Shown: positions 31,497 through 40,630 of the stretch, piece by piece
Layout: the number at the start of each line of letters is the position of its first letter
How positions within the stretch are numbered: the stretch's first letter is position 1
NCBI RefSeq assembly: GCF_007858975.2
Contig: NZ_CP042220.2
Location: forward strand, 3,100,001-3,164,000
Origin: Dickeya poaceiphila
GTDB taxonomy: Bacteria; Pseudomonadota; Gammaproteobacteria; Enterobacterales; Enterobacteriaceae
Length of the DNA stretch: 64,000 bases
Direction of reading: 5' to 3'
The notes under the pieces: model-generated
What the model saw: the letters and a program-made list of their open reading frames with translations, nothing else
Told to the model about the DNA's origin: nothing
Databases searched by the model: none
Position numbers and translations under genes: made by a program

Positions 31497-32826
31497 AATG
31501 GAACTTTCACAGGCCCTCGGCATTATCAATCTTACCGCTCCCGATGAAGTTCAGAGTCTTGCCGACCTCCTTTCCCCCGACCTTATTCAGCAGGCCTTTA
31601 CCCTCACGGATACCGTGACGCTACGTAAGCGTAAGCTTCCCCTCGAATCCATGGTCTGGCTGGTTATAGGTATGGCTATTTTCAACAACAAGCCTGTGTC
31701 CCATATCGTCAATCTGATGGACATCGCTGACCGGACTGGCAGACCTTTTACCGCACCCAGCTCCGTCATTGCCCGCCGCAAAACGCTGGGTGAGGATGCC
31801 ATTAGAGTTCTGTTCGAACTGACACAACAGCACTGGCATGAAGAATCCCGGCATCCGCTCTGGAACGGGCTGACGCTGAACGCCGTTGATGGCGTGGTCT
31901 GGCGAACGCCCGACACACCGGACAATGCCGCGGCCTTCGCGAAAGCGGAAAATCAGTACGGTGAAAAAGGCTTCCCGCAGGTCCGCATGGTGTGTCTGAT
32001 GGAACTGAGCAGTCACCTGCTGCGCGCCAGCGTGATGGGCCGGTATGACGTTAATGAGATGCGGCTGGCGGCAGGACTGGCAAAGCAGGCACCGGATAAT
32101 AGCGTGACGTTGTTCGACAGGGGCTTCTGGTCAACAGGCCTGCTGCATGACTGGCACAGGGCAGGTGAGAACCGCCACTGGTTGTTGCCGCTGAAAAAGG
32201 GCACGCAGTATGAGGTGATACGCAGACTGGGCAGGCAGGATGAACTGATAACACTGAAGACCTCGCCACAGGCAAGAAAACAGTGGGAAGGTCTGCCGGA
32301 TGAGCTCACTGTCCGGTTAATCAGGAGGAAGGTTAACGGTGTGGAACGTCAGGTTGTCACCTCGATGACGGACGCGATGCGTTACCCGGCGGCAGACATA
32401 GCAGAACTCTACAAACACCGGTGGGAAATCGAACTGGGGTATCGTGAGGCGAAGCAGTTGTTGTGCGGCAACCGCTGGACGCTGAGAAGTAAATTACCGG
32501 AGATGGTGAGACAGGAGCTGTGGGGGATACTGCTGACATACAACCTGGTGCGGTATCAGATGGTGAAAATGGCGTTCAGCCTGAAAGGAGATTATCTGCC
32601 GTATCAGCTGAGCTTCAGTGGTTCGGTGGCAGAAATCATGCGGCTGTTAATCGGGCTGCCATGGTCCTCACCGGGAGCAGTGCCGGGACACCTGAAGCAC
32701 TTCTACAGCAATGCCGCGATGCTGAAACTGCCGCCGAGACGGGAGCGGGAGTATGAAAGAGAAGTGAGGCAAAAAAAGCCCAAATACCCTTTTAAAAACA
32801 ATGCCAGTCACCTTAGGGAGTGTTAG
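31474..32826 (+). CDS. IS4-family transposase, copy 1
   Basis: DDE transposase, 450 residues from the ATG at 31474; the second ATG at 31498 (MELSQALGII) aligns with the start of E. coli IS4 transposase and would give 442. Catalytic Asp regions NAVDGVVWRTPDTP and TLFDRGFWSTGLL; the IS4 signature Y-2-R-3-E-6-K is intact in YKHRWEIELGYREAK. Compared with copy 2 it differs at a few residues (about 150 D/E, 284 R/S, 329 L/F). The nested IS replaced the natural end (HLK) with HLREC, a change of only the last codons. Confidence 0.95.
   Translation: MSSHGPFLMELSQALGIINLTAPDEVQSLADLLSPDLIQQAFTLTDTVTLRKRKLPLESMVWLVIGMAIFNNKPVSHIVNLMDIADRTGRPFTAPSSVIARRKTLGEDAIRVLFELTQQHWHEESRHPLWNGLTLNAVDGVVWRTPDTPDNAAAFAKAENQYGEKGFPQVRMVCLMELSSHLLRASVMGRYDVNEMRLAAGLAKQAPDNSVTLFDRGFWSTGLLHDWHRAGENRHWLLPLKKGTQYEVIRRLGRQDELITLKTSPQARKQWEGLPDELTVRLIRRKVNGVERQVVTSMTDAMRYPAADIAELYKHRWEIELGYREAKQLLCGNRWTLRSKLPEMVRQELWGILLTYNLVRYQMVKMAFSLKGDYLPYQLSFSGSVAEIMRLLIGLPWSSPGAVPGHLKHFYSNAAMLKLPPRREREYEREVRQKKPKYPFKNNASHLREC
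32808..32815 (+). repeat. 8-bp target-site duplication of the nested IS256-family element
   Basis: TCACCTTA at 32808-32815 and again at 34111-34118, the usual 8 bp for IS256. The site is inside the right-end palindrome of the IS4-family element. Confidence 0.93.
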
Positions 32827-34110
32827 AAATTCTGTGTCATTCCGGTAATATACAATCAAAAAGGAATGACATATGTCCCAGCCCTTCGATTTCGATAAAG
32901 CGCTTAAAGCCCTCCAGTCTGGTCAGGCATTAACGGGCAAAGATGGTATCTTAACGCCTTTAATCAAACAGTTAACGGAAGCTGCCCTGTCTGCGGAACT
33001 GGACTCACATCTGGCTCAGGACGTTGAAGCTAACCGTAAAAATGGCTCCGGCAAAAAGACCATTAAAGCCCCGACGGGCAGCTTCGAACTGGCGACTCCG
33101 CGCGATCGTAATGGCACTTTTGAACCCCAGTTGGTGAAAAAACATCAGACCACGTTATCCGACGAGATCGAACACAAGATCATTCGCCTGTTTGCACTGG
33201 GGATGAGCTATCAGGACATTAGCCGGGAGATCGAAGATTTATATGCCTTCAGCGTGTCCACTGCCACCATCAGTGCAGTAACCGATAAAGTCATCCCTGA
33301 ACTAAAACAGTGGCAACAGCGCCCGCTGGAGCAGGTTTATCCCTTCGTCTGGCTGGACGCTATTCACTATAAAATTCGGGAAGATGGCCGCTATCAGAGC
33401 AAAGCGGTTTACACCGTGCTGGCCCTGAATCTGGAAGGTAAAAAGGAAGTTCTGGGCCTGTATCTGTCAGAAAGTGAGGGGGCTAACTTCTGGCTGTCGG
33501 TATTAAGCGACCTGCAAAATCGCGGTGTTAAAGACATTCTGATTGCCTGCGTGGACGGGCTGACCGGCTTCCCAGAGGCAATAAACAGCATTTATCCGCA
33601 GACGGAAGTGCAGTTGTGCGTCATTCATCAGATACGCAATTCGATTAAATATGTGGCCTCAAAGCACCATAAAGCCTTCATGACCGACCTGAAGCCAGTC
33701 TACCGTGCAGTGTCAAAAGAAGCGGCCGAAATGGCACTGGATGAGCTGGAAGCGAAATGGGGGTTGCAGTATCCGGTGGTGCTCCAGTCGTGGCGACGCA
33801 AGTGGGACAATCTGTCAGCGTACTTCCGCTATCCGGCAAATATCCGCAAAGTCATTTACACCACAAATGCTATCGAATCGGTGCACAGACAGTTCAGGAA
33901 GCTGACCAAAACCAAAGGTGCTTTCCCGAATGAAAACAGTCTGTTGAAGCTGCTTTATCTGGGGCCGATGAACGCACAGGAAAAATGGACAATGCCCATC
34001 CAGAGCTGGAATTTGACATTGTCACAGTTGGCCATTTATTTTGAAGGGCGACTAAATAACGTGATGACGTTGTAGAATTTTTAACGTGACACAGAATTCT
34101 GAACGCTCTC
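32816..34110 (+). mobile_element. IS256-family (IS285-like) element, nested
   Basis: 1,295 bp. Terminal inverted repeats begin GGGAGTGTTAGAAATTCTGT (left) and GAGAGCGTTCAGAATTCTGT (right, complement), sharing about 19 of 24 bases. One intact transposase fills the element. The transposase closely resembles that of Yersinia IS285 as I remember it. It interrupts IS4-family copy 1 just at the end of that transposase gene. Confidence 0.93.
32873..34075 (+). CDS. IS256-family transposase
   Basis: Mutator-type DDE transposase of 400 residues, intact. SD AAAAAGGAATGACAT precedes the ATG. Conserved blocks: KTIKAPTGSFELATPRDRNG, PFVWLDAIHYK (first Asp), IACVDGLTGFPEAI (second Asp), and the C-terminal YTTNAIESVHRQFR with the acidic residue. 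Probably active, as no frameshift or stop is seen. Confidence 0.95.
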   Translation: MSQPFDFDKALKALQSGQALTGKDGILTPLIKQLTEAALSAELDSHLAQDVEANRKNGSGKKTIKAPTGSFELATPRDRNGTFEPQLVKKHQTTLSDEIEHKIIRLFALGMSYQDISREIEDLYAFSVSTATISAVTDKVIPELKQWQQRPLEQVYPFVWLDAIHYKIREDGRYQSKAVYTVLALNLEGKKEVLGLYLSESEGANFWLSVLSDLQNRGVKDILIACVDGLTGFPEAINSIYPQTEVQLCVIHQIRNSIKYVASKHHKAFMTDLKPVYRAVSKEAAEMALDELEAKWGLQYPVVLQSWRRKWDNLSAYFRYPANIRKVIYTTNAIESVHRQFRKLTKTKGAFPNENSLLKLLYLGPMNAQEKWTMPIQSWNLTLSQLAIYFEGRLNNVMTL

Positions 34111-34132
34111 TCACCTTAAGTGACTGGCATTA

Positions 34133-34142
34133 GGCTACTGCC
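34133..34142 (+). repeat. Target-site duplication, IS4-family copy 1 (right), with residual map terminator
   Basis: Second copy of GGCTACTGCC, continuing into GGCTTTTTTT, so a shortened hairpin with its U-run survives on the glnD side. Confidence 0.93.
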
Positions 34143-34171
34143 GGCTTTTTTTATGTTTACGGTGGCGCAAC

Positions 34172-36853
34172 ATGATCGACAGAAACCTCCCGCACGATAT
34201 CGCCGGTTCCACCACCAAGCCTCGTCCGGCACCGGCGTCTCCCCTGACATTCACAGACAACATGCTGGAATGTCAAACGCTGAAAAACCATCTGGAACAA
34301 TTCCGTAGTTGGCTGGCGGAAGAATTTAAGGCTGGCGTCAGCGCGGAAGCGCTGATTGATGCTCGTACGCTATTTATCGATCACCTGATGCAACGGCTAT
34401 GGCGCTTCTACGGGTTCGACAGCACGCCGCAGACTGCACTGGTAGCCGTAGGCGGCTATGGGCGCGGAGAATTGCACCCGCTGTCTGACATTGATCTATT
34501 GGTGCTGAGCCAGAATACGCTGACAGAGTCACAGTCACAGACTATCGGCACGTTTATCACCCTATTGTGGGATCTGAGATTAGAAGTCGGTCACAGCGTA
34601 CGTACGTTGAATGAGTGTCTGGAAGAAGGTCGGGCGGATATTTCCGTCGCGACCAACCTGATCGAATCCCGCATGATTTGCGGGGATGTCACGCTGTTTC
34701 TCATGCTGCAAAAACACATTTTCAGCGACGCGTTCTGGCCTTCAGAAACCTTCTTCCCCGCCAAGATTGCCGAGCAGCGGGAACGCCACCAGCGTTACCA
34801 CAGTACCAGTTACAATCTTGAACCGGATATCAAGAGTAGCCCCGGTGGACTACGGGATATTCATACCCTATTGTGGGTTGCCCGTCGCCACTTTGGCGCT
34901 ACTTCGCTCAACGAAATGGTGGGATTCGGTTTTCTGACGGAAGCAGAACGCAGTGAACTGAATGAGTGCCAGAGCTTTTTGTGGCGCATTCGTTTTGCCC
35001 TACATTTGCTTCTGCCACGTTACGATAACCGTTTGCTGTTCGACCGCCAGCTCAATGTGGCACAACTGCTGCAATATCAAGGAGAAGGCAACGCACCGGT
35101 GGAACGAATGATGAAGGACTTCTACCGAATGACGCGTCGGGTGGGGGAACTGAACCAAATGCTGCTGCAACTGTTCGACGAAGCCATTCTGGCGCTGGAT
35201 ACCAGCGAGAAACTGCGCCCGCTGGATGACGAGTTCCAGTTACGTGGTCAGCTTATTGACCTGCGTGATGCAACGTTGTTCGAGCGCAAACCCGAAGCTA
35301 TTATTCGCATGTTCTACCTGATGGTGCGCAATCAGGAAATCACCGGTATTTACTCGACCACCCTGCGACATTTGCGCCATGCACGTCGCCACCTGAGCCA
35401 GCCGCTCTGCACCATACCGGAAGCTCGCAACCTCTTCATGAATATATTGCGTCACCCACGCGCCGTCAGTCGGGCATTATTGCCAATGCATACTCACAGC
35501 GTACTGTGGGCGTATATGCCGTTGTGGGGTAACATCGTCGGGCAAATGCAATTTGATCTATTCCACGCCTACACTGTCGATGAACATACCATCCGGGTGC
35601 TGTTGAAACTGGAAAGTTTTACCGAAGAGGCGACCCGTGCGTCACACCCGCTGTGCGTGGAGCTGTATCCCCGACTACCACAACCGGAATTGCTGCTGCT
35701 GGCCGCCCTGTTCCACGACATTGCCAAAGGGCGCGCCGGCGATCACTCTGAACTGGGCGCCAAGGATGCACTGGAATTCGCCGCCCTGCATGGATTGAAC
35801 TCACGGGAAGCGCAGCTGGTAGCCTGGCTGGTACGCTGTCATCTGTTAATGTCGGTCACCGCGCAACGACGTGATATTCAGGACCCGACGGTAATCCAGC
35901 AATTTGCCGAACAAGTGCAGAGCGAAACCCGGCTACGTTACCTGCTGAACCTGACTGTGGCAGACATCTGCGCGACTAACGAGACGTTGTGGAACAGTTG
36001 GAAACAAAGCCTGTTGCGCGAACTCTATTTCGCCACTGAGAGACAGTTGCGCCGTGGTATGCAAAACTCACCGGACCTGCGCGAACGCGTACGTCATCAT
36101 CGTTTACAGGCGCTGGCATTGCTGCGTATGGACAATATCGATGAGGCAGCGCTGCATCATATCTGGAGCCGCTGTCGCGCCGACTATTTCCTGCGCCATT
36201 CGCCTAATCAACTGGCCTGGCACGCCCGCCACCTGCTGGAGCATGACGCCAGCAAGCCGATGGTGTTGATTAGCCATCAAGCCAGTCGCGGCGGCACCGA
36301 AATTTTTATCTGGAGTCCGGATCGCCCGTATCTGTTTGCTGCAGTTGCCGGCGAACTGGACAGGCGTAACCTGAGCGTACACGATGCTCAGATTTTCACC
36401 AGTCGTGATGGCATGGCGATGGACACCTTCATCGTGCTGGAACCCGACGGTAGCCCACTGGCGCCAGACCGCCACGACATGATCCGCCACGCTATCGAAC
36501 AAGCGCTCAACCAGCGAGAGTATCAACACCCAAGAGTGCGCAAGCCATCTTCCCGGCTACGCCACTTCAGTGTACAGACGGAAGTCAGCTTTCTGCCAAC
36601 ACATACCGACCGACGCAGCTATATGGAGCTTACCGCTCTCGACCAACCCGGCCTGCTGGCACGGGTGGGTGAAGTGTTTGCCGACCTCAATCTGTCGCTG
36701 CACGGCGCTCGCATTTCCACCATCGGTGAGCGGGTTGAAGACCTGTTTATTCTGGCAGATAGCGAAAGACGGGCATTAAGCCACGAATTACGGCTTAAGT
36801 TGCAACAACGGTTGACAGAAGCCCTCGCCCCAAACGATAAAGTAGCTTCTTAA
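34172..36853 (+). CDS. glnD: Bifunctional uridylyltransferase/uridylyl-removing enzyme
   Basis: Primary nitrogen sensor: uridylylates PII when glutamine is low and removes UMP when it is high. 893 residues. Nucleotidyltransferase domain with [17 protein letters not shown] at about 92, HD hydrolase domain with [15 protein letters not shown] near 512, then two ACT glutamine-binding domains (one with [20 protein letters not shown] and one with [17 protein letters not shown]). Only about 30 bp of native DNA remain between the ATG and the nested IS, so any promoter in the map region is now 2.7 kb away. Confidence 0.98.
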   Translation: MIDRNLPHDIAGSTTKPRPAPASPLTFTDNMLECQTLKNHLEQFRSWLAEEFKAGVSAEALIDARTLFIDHLMQRLWRFYGFDSTPQTALVAVGGYGRGELHPLSDIDLLVLSQNTLTESQSQTIGTFITLLWDLRLEVGHSVRTLNECLEEGRADISVATNLIESRMICGDVTLFLMLQKHIFSDAFWPSETFFPAKIAEQRERHQRYHSTSYNLEPDIKSSPGGLRDIHTLLWVARRHFGATSLNEMVGFGFLTEAERSELNECQSFLWRIRFALHLLLPRYDNRLLFDRQLNVAQLLQYQGEGNAPVERMMKDFYRMTRRVGELNQMLLQLFDEAILALDTSEKLRPLDDEFQLRGQLIDLRDATLFERKPEAIIRMFYLMVRNQEITGIYSTTLRHLRHARRHLSQPLCTIPEARNLFMNILRHPRAVSRALLPMHTHSVLWAYMPLWGNIVGQMQFDLFHAYTVDEHTIRVLLKLESFTEEATRASHPLCVELYPRLPQPELLLLAALFHDIAKGRAGDHSELGAKDALEFAALHGLNSREAQLVAWLVRCHLLMSVTAQRRDIQDPTVIQQFAEQVQSETRLRYLLNLTVADICATNETLWNSWKQSLLRELYFATERQLRRGMQNSPDLRERVRHHRLQALALLRMDNIDEAALHHIWSRCRADYFLRHSPNQLAWHARHLLEHDASKPMVLISHQASRGGTEIFIWSPDRPYLFAAVAGELDRRNLSVHDAQIFTSRDGMAMDTFIVLEPDGSPLAPDRHDMIRHAIEQALNQREYQHPRVRKPSSRLRHFSVQTEVSFLPTHTDRRSYMELTALDQPGLLARVGEVFADLNLSLHGARISTIGERVEDLFILADSERRALSHELRLKLQQRLTEALAPNDKVAS

Positions 36854-36861
36854 ATATTAAG

Positions 36862-36894
36862 CCGCATCCCGCCATCTGGCATGGCGAGATGCGG
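36862..36894 (+). terminator. Hairpin after glnD
   Basis: 14-bp stem CCGCATCCCGCCAT / ATGGCGAGATGCGG with one mismatch and a 5-base loop, followed by TCTGGTTTG. A weak terminator 8 bp after glnD. Confidence 0.55.
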
Positions 36895-36926
36895 TCTGGT
36901 TTGATTAATCACGAAAGAGAAACAGG

Positions 36927-37751
36927 ATGCAGCAATTACAGAACATCATCGAAACCGCATTTGAGCGTCGCGCAGAGATTACCCCGGCCAATGTGGACAC
37001 GGTGACACGCGAAGCGGTGAATCAAGTTATCAGCCAGTTGGACAGCGGCGTACTGCGTGTAGCGGAGAAAATCAACGGCCAGTGGGTGACGCATCAGTGG
37101 CTGAAGAAAGCGGTGCTGCTCTCTTTCCGCATCAATGACAACCAACTGATGGAAGGGGCCGAAACCCGTTACTACGACAAGGTCCCGATGAAATTCGCCG
37201 GCTACGACGAAGCGCGCTTCCAGCGCGAAGGGTTCCGCGTCGTACCACCAGCCAGCGTACGTCAGGGCGCATTCATCGCCCGCAATACCGTACTGATGCC
37301 GTCTTATGTCAACATCGGCGCTTATGTTGACGAAGGCACCATGGTGGACACCTGGGCAACTGTCGGCTCCTGCGCGCAGATTGGTAAAAATGTCCACCTG
37401 TCTGGTGGTGTTGGCATCGGCGGCGTGCTGGAACCGCTGCAGGCAAATCCGACCATTATCGAAGACAACTGCTTTATCGGCGCACGTTCTGAAGTCGTGG
37501 AAGGCGTGATCGTGGAAGAAGGTTCTGTTATCTCTATGGGCGTGTTCATCGGCCAAAGCACCAAAATTTATGACCGTGAAACCGGCGAAGTGCATTATGG
37601 CCGCGTACCGGCAGGTTCTGTGGTGGTATCCGGCAATCTGCCATCAAAAGACGGCAGCTACAGCCTATATTGCGCCGTAATCGTGAAAAAAGTGGATGCA
37701 AAAACCCGTGGTAAAGTGGGTATTAATGAGTTATTGCGCACTATCGACTAA
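36927..37751 (+). CDS. dapD: Tetrahydrodipicolinate N-succinyltransferase
   Basis: Succinylates tetrahydrodipicolinate in the lysine/meso-DAP pathway. 274 residues: helical N-terminal domain and a left-handed beta-helix with hexapeptide repeats ([40 protein letters not shown]). SD AGAGAAACAGG. Same order glnD-dapD-yaeH as in E. coli. Confidence 0.98.
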   Translation: MQQLQNIIETAFERRAEITPANVDTVTREAVNQVISQLDSGVLRVAEKINGQWVTHQWLKKAVLLSFRINDNQLMEGAETRYYDKVPMKFAGYDEARFQREGFRVVPPASVRQGAFIARNTVLMPSYVNIGAYVDEGTMVDTWATVGSCAQIGKNVHLSGGVGIGGVLEPLQANPTIIEDNCFIGARSEVVEGVIVEEGSVISMGVFIGQSTKIYDRETGEVHYGRVPAGSVVVSGNLPSKDGSYSLYCAVIVKKVDAKTRGKVGINELLRTID

Positions 37752-37771
37752 TACCACTATCGACTAAACTG

Positions 37772-37800
37772 AATGGCGGGTGATAACCCGCCATTTTTTA
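37772..37800 (+). terminator. Intrinsic terminator of dapD
   Basis: 9-bp stem AATGGCGGG / CCCGCCATT with loop TGATAA, then TTTTTA. Confidence 0.93.
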
Positions 37801-37873
37801 TGGCATCAAGCCGTCACGACCAACAACACTGGCCCAGTTTTTCAGGCCGACGTAAAACAAGAAAGGTGGTGTT

Positions 37874-38260
37874 ATGTACGACAATCTGAAAAGTCTTGGG
37901 ATTTCCAACCCGGAAGATATCGACCGCTACAGTCTCCGTCAGGAGGCCAACAACGATATTCTTAAGATCTATTTTCGCAAGGACAAAGGGGAATTTTTCG
38001 CTAAAAGCGTCAAATTCAAATATCCTCGCCAGCGCAAAACCATCGTTGCGGACAACGCCGGGCAAGGTTACAAGGAGATCAACGAGATCAGCCCCAATCT
38101 GCGCTACGTGGTGGACGAACTTGACGAAATTTGCCAGCATGATCAGGCTGAGGTGGATTTGAAACGCAAGATTCTGTCAGACCTGCGTCATCTGGAAAGC
38201 GTGGTCACCAATAAGATAAGCGAGATCGAAGCCGATCTGGAAAAACTGACCCAACGTTGA
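37874..38260 (+). CDS. yaeH: YaeH, DUF3461 family
   Basis: 128 residues, conserved in enterobacteria: [20 protein letters not shown] at the start and a charged C-terminal coiled coil (about 85-128, [20 protein letters not shown]). Function unknown. SD AAAGGTGG. It is the last gene of the 4-min block; the next gene belongs to the 63-min block. Confidence 0.93.
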   Translation: MYDNLKSLGISNPEDIDRYSLRQEANNDILKIYFRKDKGEFFAKSVKFKYPRQRKTIVADNAGQGYKEINEISPNLRYVVDELDEICQHDQAEVDLKRKILSDLRHLESVVTNKISEIEADLEKLTQR

Positions 38261-38329
38261 ATAAAGGTCGCAGACAGACCGCCACTCAACACGTGCGCTA
38301 TAACCACGAAAGTAGCCAATACATAAGAA

Positions 38330-38349
38330 ACGGGGCCCAGTTGCCCCGT
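38330..38349 (-). terminator. Hairpin between convergent yaeH and yqcA
   Basis: 7-bp stem ACGGGGC / GCCCCGT, 6-base loop; on the minus strand followed by TTCTTATG. Probable terminator of yqcC-truC-yqcA. Confidence 0.6.
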
Positions 38350-38378
38350 CTGACACCAATACTGACTCACAACCGTAT

Positions 38379-38831
38379 TTATGCGGTCAGCATCGCTGCC
38401 CAGGACTCCACCCACGGAGAGGAAACGACTTCCGGTTCCGGATGTTCAGCGGCATCAATCTCCAGCACGTCACCCACGCGCTTCGCGCCCATTTCTTGTA
38501 GCAAAGCATCAAACTGATGACCACCGCCACAGAAGGTATCGTAACTGCTGTCTCCCAACGCAATTAGCCCATAACGCAGATCCGGCTGATGACCGACCTT
38601 TTCGCGCAACGCTTCATACAGCAGCACGATAGATTCCGGCAATTGCCCTTGCCCGGTAGTAGAGGTCACCACCAGTACCGTCTGCTGACTGTAAGCCAGC
38701 CAGTCATCCACTGAAGCATCCTCGAAAATCTTAATCTCATGTCCATGAGCTTTGAGAATGCTTTCCGCTTTTTCCGCTACCAGTAACGCATTACCGTACA
38801 CTGTGCCAACAAAAATACCAATTTGCGCCAT
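38379..38831 (-). CDS. yqcA: YqcA flavodoxin
   Basis: Flavodoxin-like FMN protein of 150 residues. FMN phosphate loop [11 protein letters not shown] in place of the usual TxTGxT, isoalloxazine loops [12 protein letters not shown] and [12 protein letters not shown]. Close to E. coli YqcA and related to MioC. Its electron partner is not established. 18 bp after truC. Confidence 0.95.
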   Translation of the reverse strand: MAQIGIFVGTVYGNALLVAEKAESILKAHGHEIKIFEDASVDDWLAYSQQTVLVVTSTTGQGQLPESIVLLYEALREKVGHQPDLRYGLIALGDSSYDTFCGGGHQFDALLQEMGAKRVGDVLEIDAAEHPEPEVVSSPWVESWAAMLTA

Positions 38832-38849
38832 AACGCTGATTCTCCTTTT

Positions 38850-39641
38850 TTACGCTGACGTCAGGTTGCTATCCTGACCCGATGCCAAAGGAAACTCAAC
38901 CCTTTCTATATCAGGAAAACCACCCTGCCAGCCAAACTGTGTCATGACCCTCTGCCAAGGCTCATCCCAGCGCGCAGAGATGACCAGACGCTCGCCAGTG
39001 ATCGGATGAGTCAGCGACAGACGGCTGGCGTGCAACATCAGGCGAGCACAGGCGAAATGTGCCGCCATGCCACGATTCTGGCGCAGATCGCCATGGGTGG
39101 TATCCCCAATAATAGGGTGACGCAAATGCGCCATATGGCGTCTCAACTGATGCTTGCGCCCGGTTTTGGGGGTCAGTTCCAGCAGGCTATAACGCGCAGT
39201 GCCATAACGCCCGATAGCCACCGGCATTTCGACACGCGCCAGTGCCCGGTAGTGACTGACGGCAGGCTGAGGCGCCTTATCCGGATCAGCATACTTATCG
39301 GCGATGCGATCCAGCTCCTCTGTTAACGCATAATCCACCACGCCGTCCTCCAGCACATAACCACGCACCACTGCATGATACGTTTTTTCCATCTGATGCA
39401 GTTCGAACTGCTGCGCCAGCAGACGTGCCACGTCTGGGGATAACGCCATCAATAATACGCCGGAGGTAGGGCGATCCAGACGGTGTACTGTAAAAACGTG
39501 CTGACCAATCTGGTCGCGCACAGTTTGCATCACCACCACTTTCTCTTTACGATCCAACCAGCTACGGTGCACCAACCAGCCAGCAGGCTTATTCACTGCG
39601 ATCAGATGCTCATCCTGATAAACAATCTCAAGCATTCTCAT
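38850..39641 (-). CDS. truC: tRNA pseudouridine(65) synthase
   Basis: RluA-family pseudouridine synthase for U65 of tRNAs. 263 residues. Catalytic Asp in HRLDRPTSGVLLMAL, KPAGWLVHRSWLDR near the N-terminus, and TGRKHQLRRHMAHLRHPIIG. The ATG at 39641 overlaps the yqcC stop (ATGA), which supports this start; an alternative ATG at 39635 matches the E. coli start (MLEI). Confidence 0.96.
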   Translation of the reverse strand: MRMLEIVYQDEHLIAVNKPAGWLVHRSWLDRKEKVVVMQTVRDQIGQHVFTVHRLDRPTSGVLLMALSPDVARLLAQQFELHQMEKTYHAVVRGYVLEDGVVDYALTEELDRIADKYADPDKAPQPAVSHYRALARVEMPVAIGRYGTARYSLLELTPKTGRKHQLRRHMAHLRHPIIGDTTHGDLRQNRGMAAHFACARLMLHASRLSLTHPITGERLVISARWDEPWQRVMTQFGWQGGFPDIERVEFPLASGQDSNLTSA

Positions 39642-39958
39642 CCCTCAAATAATGCATCAAGCGCACGTAACTGCATCAACAACTCGCCCACATCATCTGA
39701 ACGTCCGTCAAACGCCACTTCAAAATAAGGCAGAATGGCGAGCCGCGCAGGCAATGGCGCACCACCATCCAGCAATGCGTGCATTCGTGGCAGGAAGACC
39801 CATTGCAGCCACTGCTCGGCTACCATCGTATCGATACAAAACGGCTCCTGGCTGGCAAACGCCGCCTCATCCGGCGCAGAAGGCTGCCATAACGAGCTTG
39901 ACTTCAATGCGCGCTCAATAGCAAACAACGATTGTCGGATCAGCATGTCTGCATTCAT
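39638..39958 (-). CDS. yqcC: YqcC family protein
   Basis: 106-residue all-helical protein, collinear with E. coli YqcC: EQWLQWVFLPRMHALLD in the middle, PYFEVAF, LRALDALFEG at the end. Function unknown. Head of the yqcC-truC-yqcA unit, downstream of the RsmB RNA. Confidence 0.93.
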   Translation of the reverse strand: MNADMLIRQSLFAIERALKSSSLWQPSAPDEAAFASQEPFCIDTMVAEQWLQWVFLPRMHALLDGGAPLPARLAILPYFEVAFDGRSDDVGELLMQLRALDALFEG

Positions 39959-40069
39959 GGGGCCAGGTTCTCATCAGTCTCAATAACAGTGGCGGCAGAG
40001 CATAGCATCGTTGCCGTGTTCTGACACCCGAATACAGACGGCGCTATCGAGAAGCCTCTGGTAAGACAA

Positions 40070-40389
40070 AAACGAAAAGAGGGAACCGATTTCTCGGTTC
40101 CCTCTTAGTTCGTTTGCAGCAATCCCGCTACCTTGTTGCTTCCCTGCTCGTCCTTGAAAACTTGTCCTTGATGGTCTTCCTAACCCACAATCCTTGCTGG
40201 CGATCCCTCTTTCATCCGTGACAATCGATCCTTCATAATCATCCGTGATCGCATTCCTTTAGGCTCCTGCCCCACCGGCATTCCCAGACCGGCTCTCATT
40301 CTCCTTCCTGGAGGTGTCCCTTATTTCATCCTGAAAAAAGAGTCAGGTTGTAACGAAGATATGCTTCCTGCCTTCCTGGCATGGCCGAC
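40070..40389 (-). ncRNA. rsmB: CsrB/RsmB regulatory RNA
   Basis: Sponge RNA that sequesters the translational regulator CsrA/RsmA through repeated GGA motifs in loops. On the minus strand I count about 20 GGA motifs (AGGA, GGGA, CGGA) in roughly 320 nt. Stretches match E. coli CsrB, e.g. GGACACCTCCAGGAAGGAGA and CAAGGACGAGCAGGGA. The location between yqcC and syd is that of E. coli csrB. It ends in a 13-bp hairpin (AAGAGGGAACCGA / TCGGTTCCCTCTT at 40077-40106) followed by a T-rich tract. The 5' end at about 40389 is placed by comparison. In soft-rot bacteria this RNA controls pectinases, quorum sensing and motility (family knowledge). Confidence 0.93.
40077..40106 (-). terminator. RsmB intrinsic terminator
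   Basis: 13-bp perfect stem with TTTC loop; the minus strand continues TTCGTTTTTG. Confidence 0.9.
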
Positions 40390-40562
40390 ATAACCTGTTA
40401 CCGTGTTACTGAACTGAATAATAAGATGTATTAATTGAATGAAATCAGCAAGCCACCTAAACGGCACAATAGCCATATAAAAGGCATGGTTGAATGAAGA
40501 ACTTCATTAATTCATTAATTAATAATACAAAAATTAAATGGAAATCTTAGTTTAATATTAAA

Positions 40563-40603
40563 TATAAGAGATCGCTTACACGCAATGTAAGAGATCTCTC
40601 ACA
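40563..40603 (-). promoter_or_regulatory. Two GacA/UvrY-type boxes upstream of RsmB
   Basis: TGTAAGAGATCTCTCACA (40586-40603) and TATAAGAGATCGCTTACA (40563-40580) match the response-regulator palindrome TGTAAG-N6-CTTACA with one mismatch in each arm set. They lie about 175-215 bp upstream of the predicted RsmB start, similar to UvrY sites at E. coli csrB, and just beyond the syd stop. The region 40390-40560 is AT-rich and holds the core promoter; no other gene is seen. Confidence 0.8.
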
Positions 40604-40630
40604 CGCCGGAAAGCGAAACGCGATTCAGCA

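Larger units (their letters stand above)
31416..34132 (+). mobile_element. IS4-family element copy 1, interrupted by an IS256-family element
   Basis: Begins TAATGCCGATCGTTTAAGG and ends in the inverted partner (...CTTAAGTGACTGGCATTA): about 19-bp imperfect terminal repeats, 15 matches. Total span 2,717 bp. Subtracting the nested 1,295-bp element and its 8-bp duplication gives 1,414 bp, exactly the length of copy 2, so copy 1 is otherwise complete. It lies between map and glnD. Confidence 0.95.

Noticed and set aside
34172..34308. Alternative, later GlnD start at the ATG near 34262
   Set aside because: The first ATG at 34172 has GGTGG upstream and gives the family length (893 versus 890), so the early start is kept.
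36936..37595. Minus-strand frame of 219 codons within dapD
   Set aside because: Antisense shadow of dapD, caused by its codon bias.
40110..40380. Repeated TCCT/TCCC motifs that could look like a degenerate repeat array or CRISPR
   Set aside because: They are the complement of GGA motifs in RsmB; spacing is irregular and there are no spacers. No CRISPR array is seen in the window.
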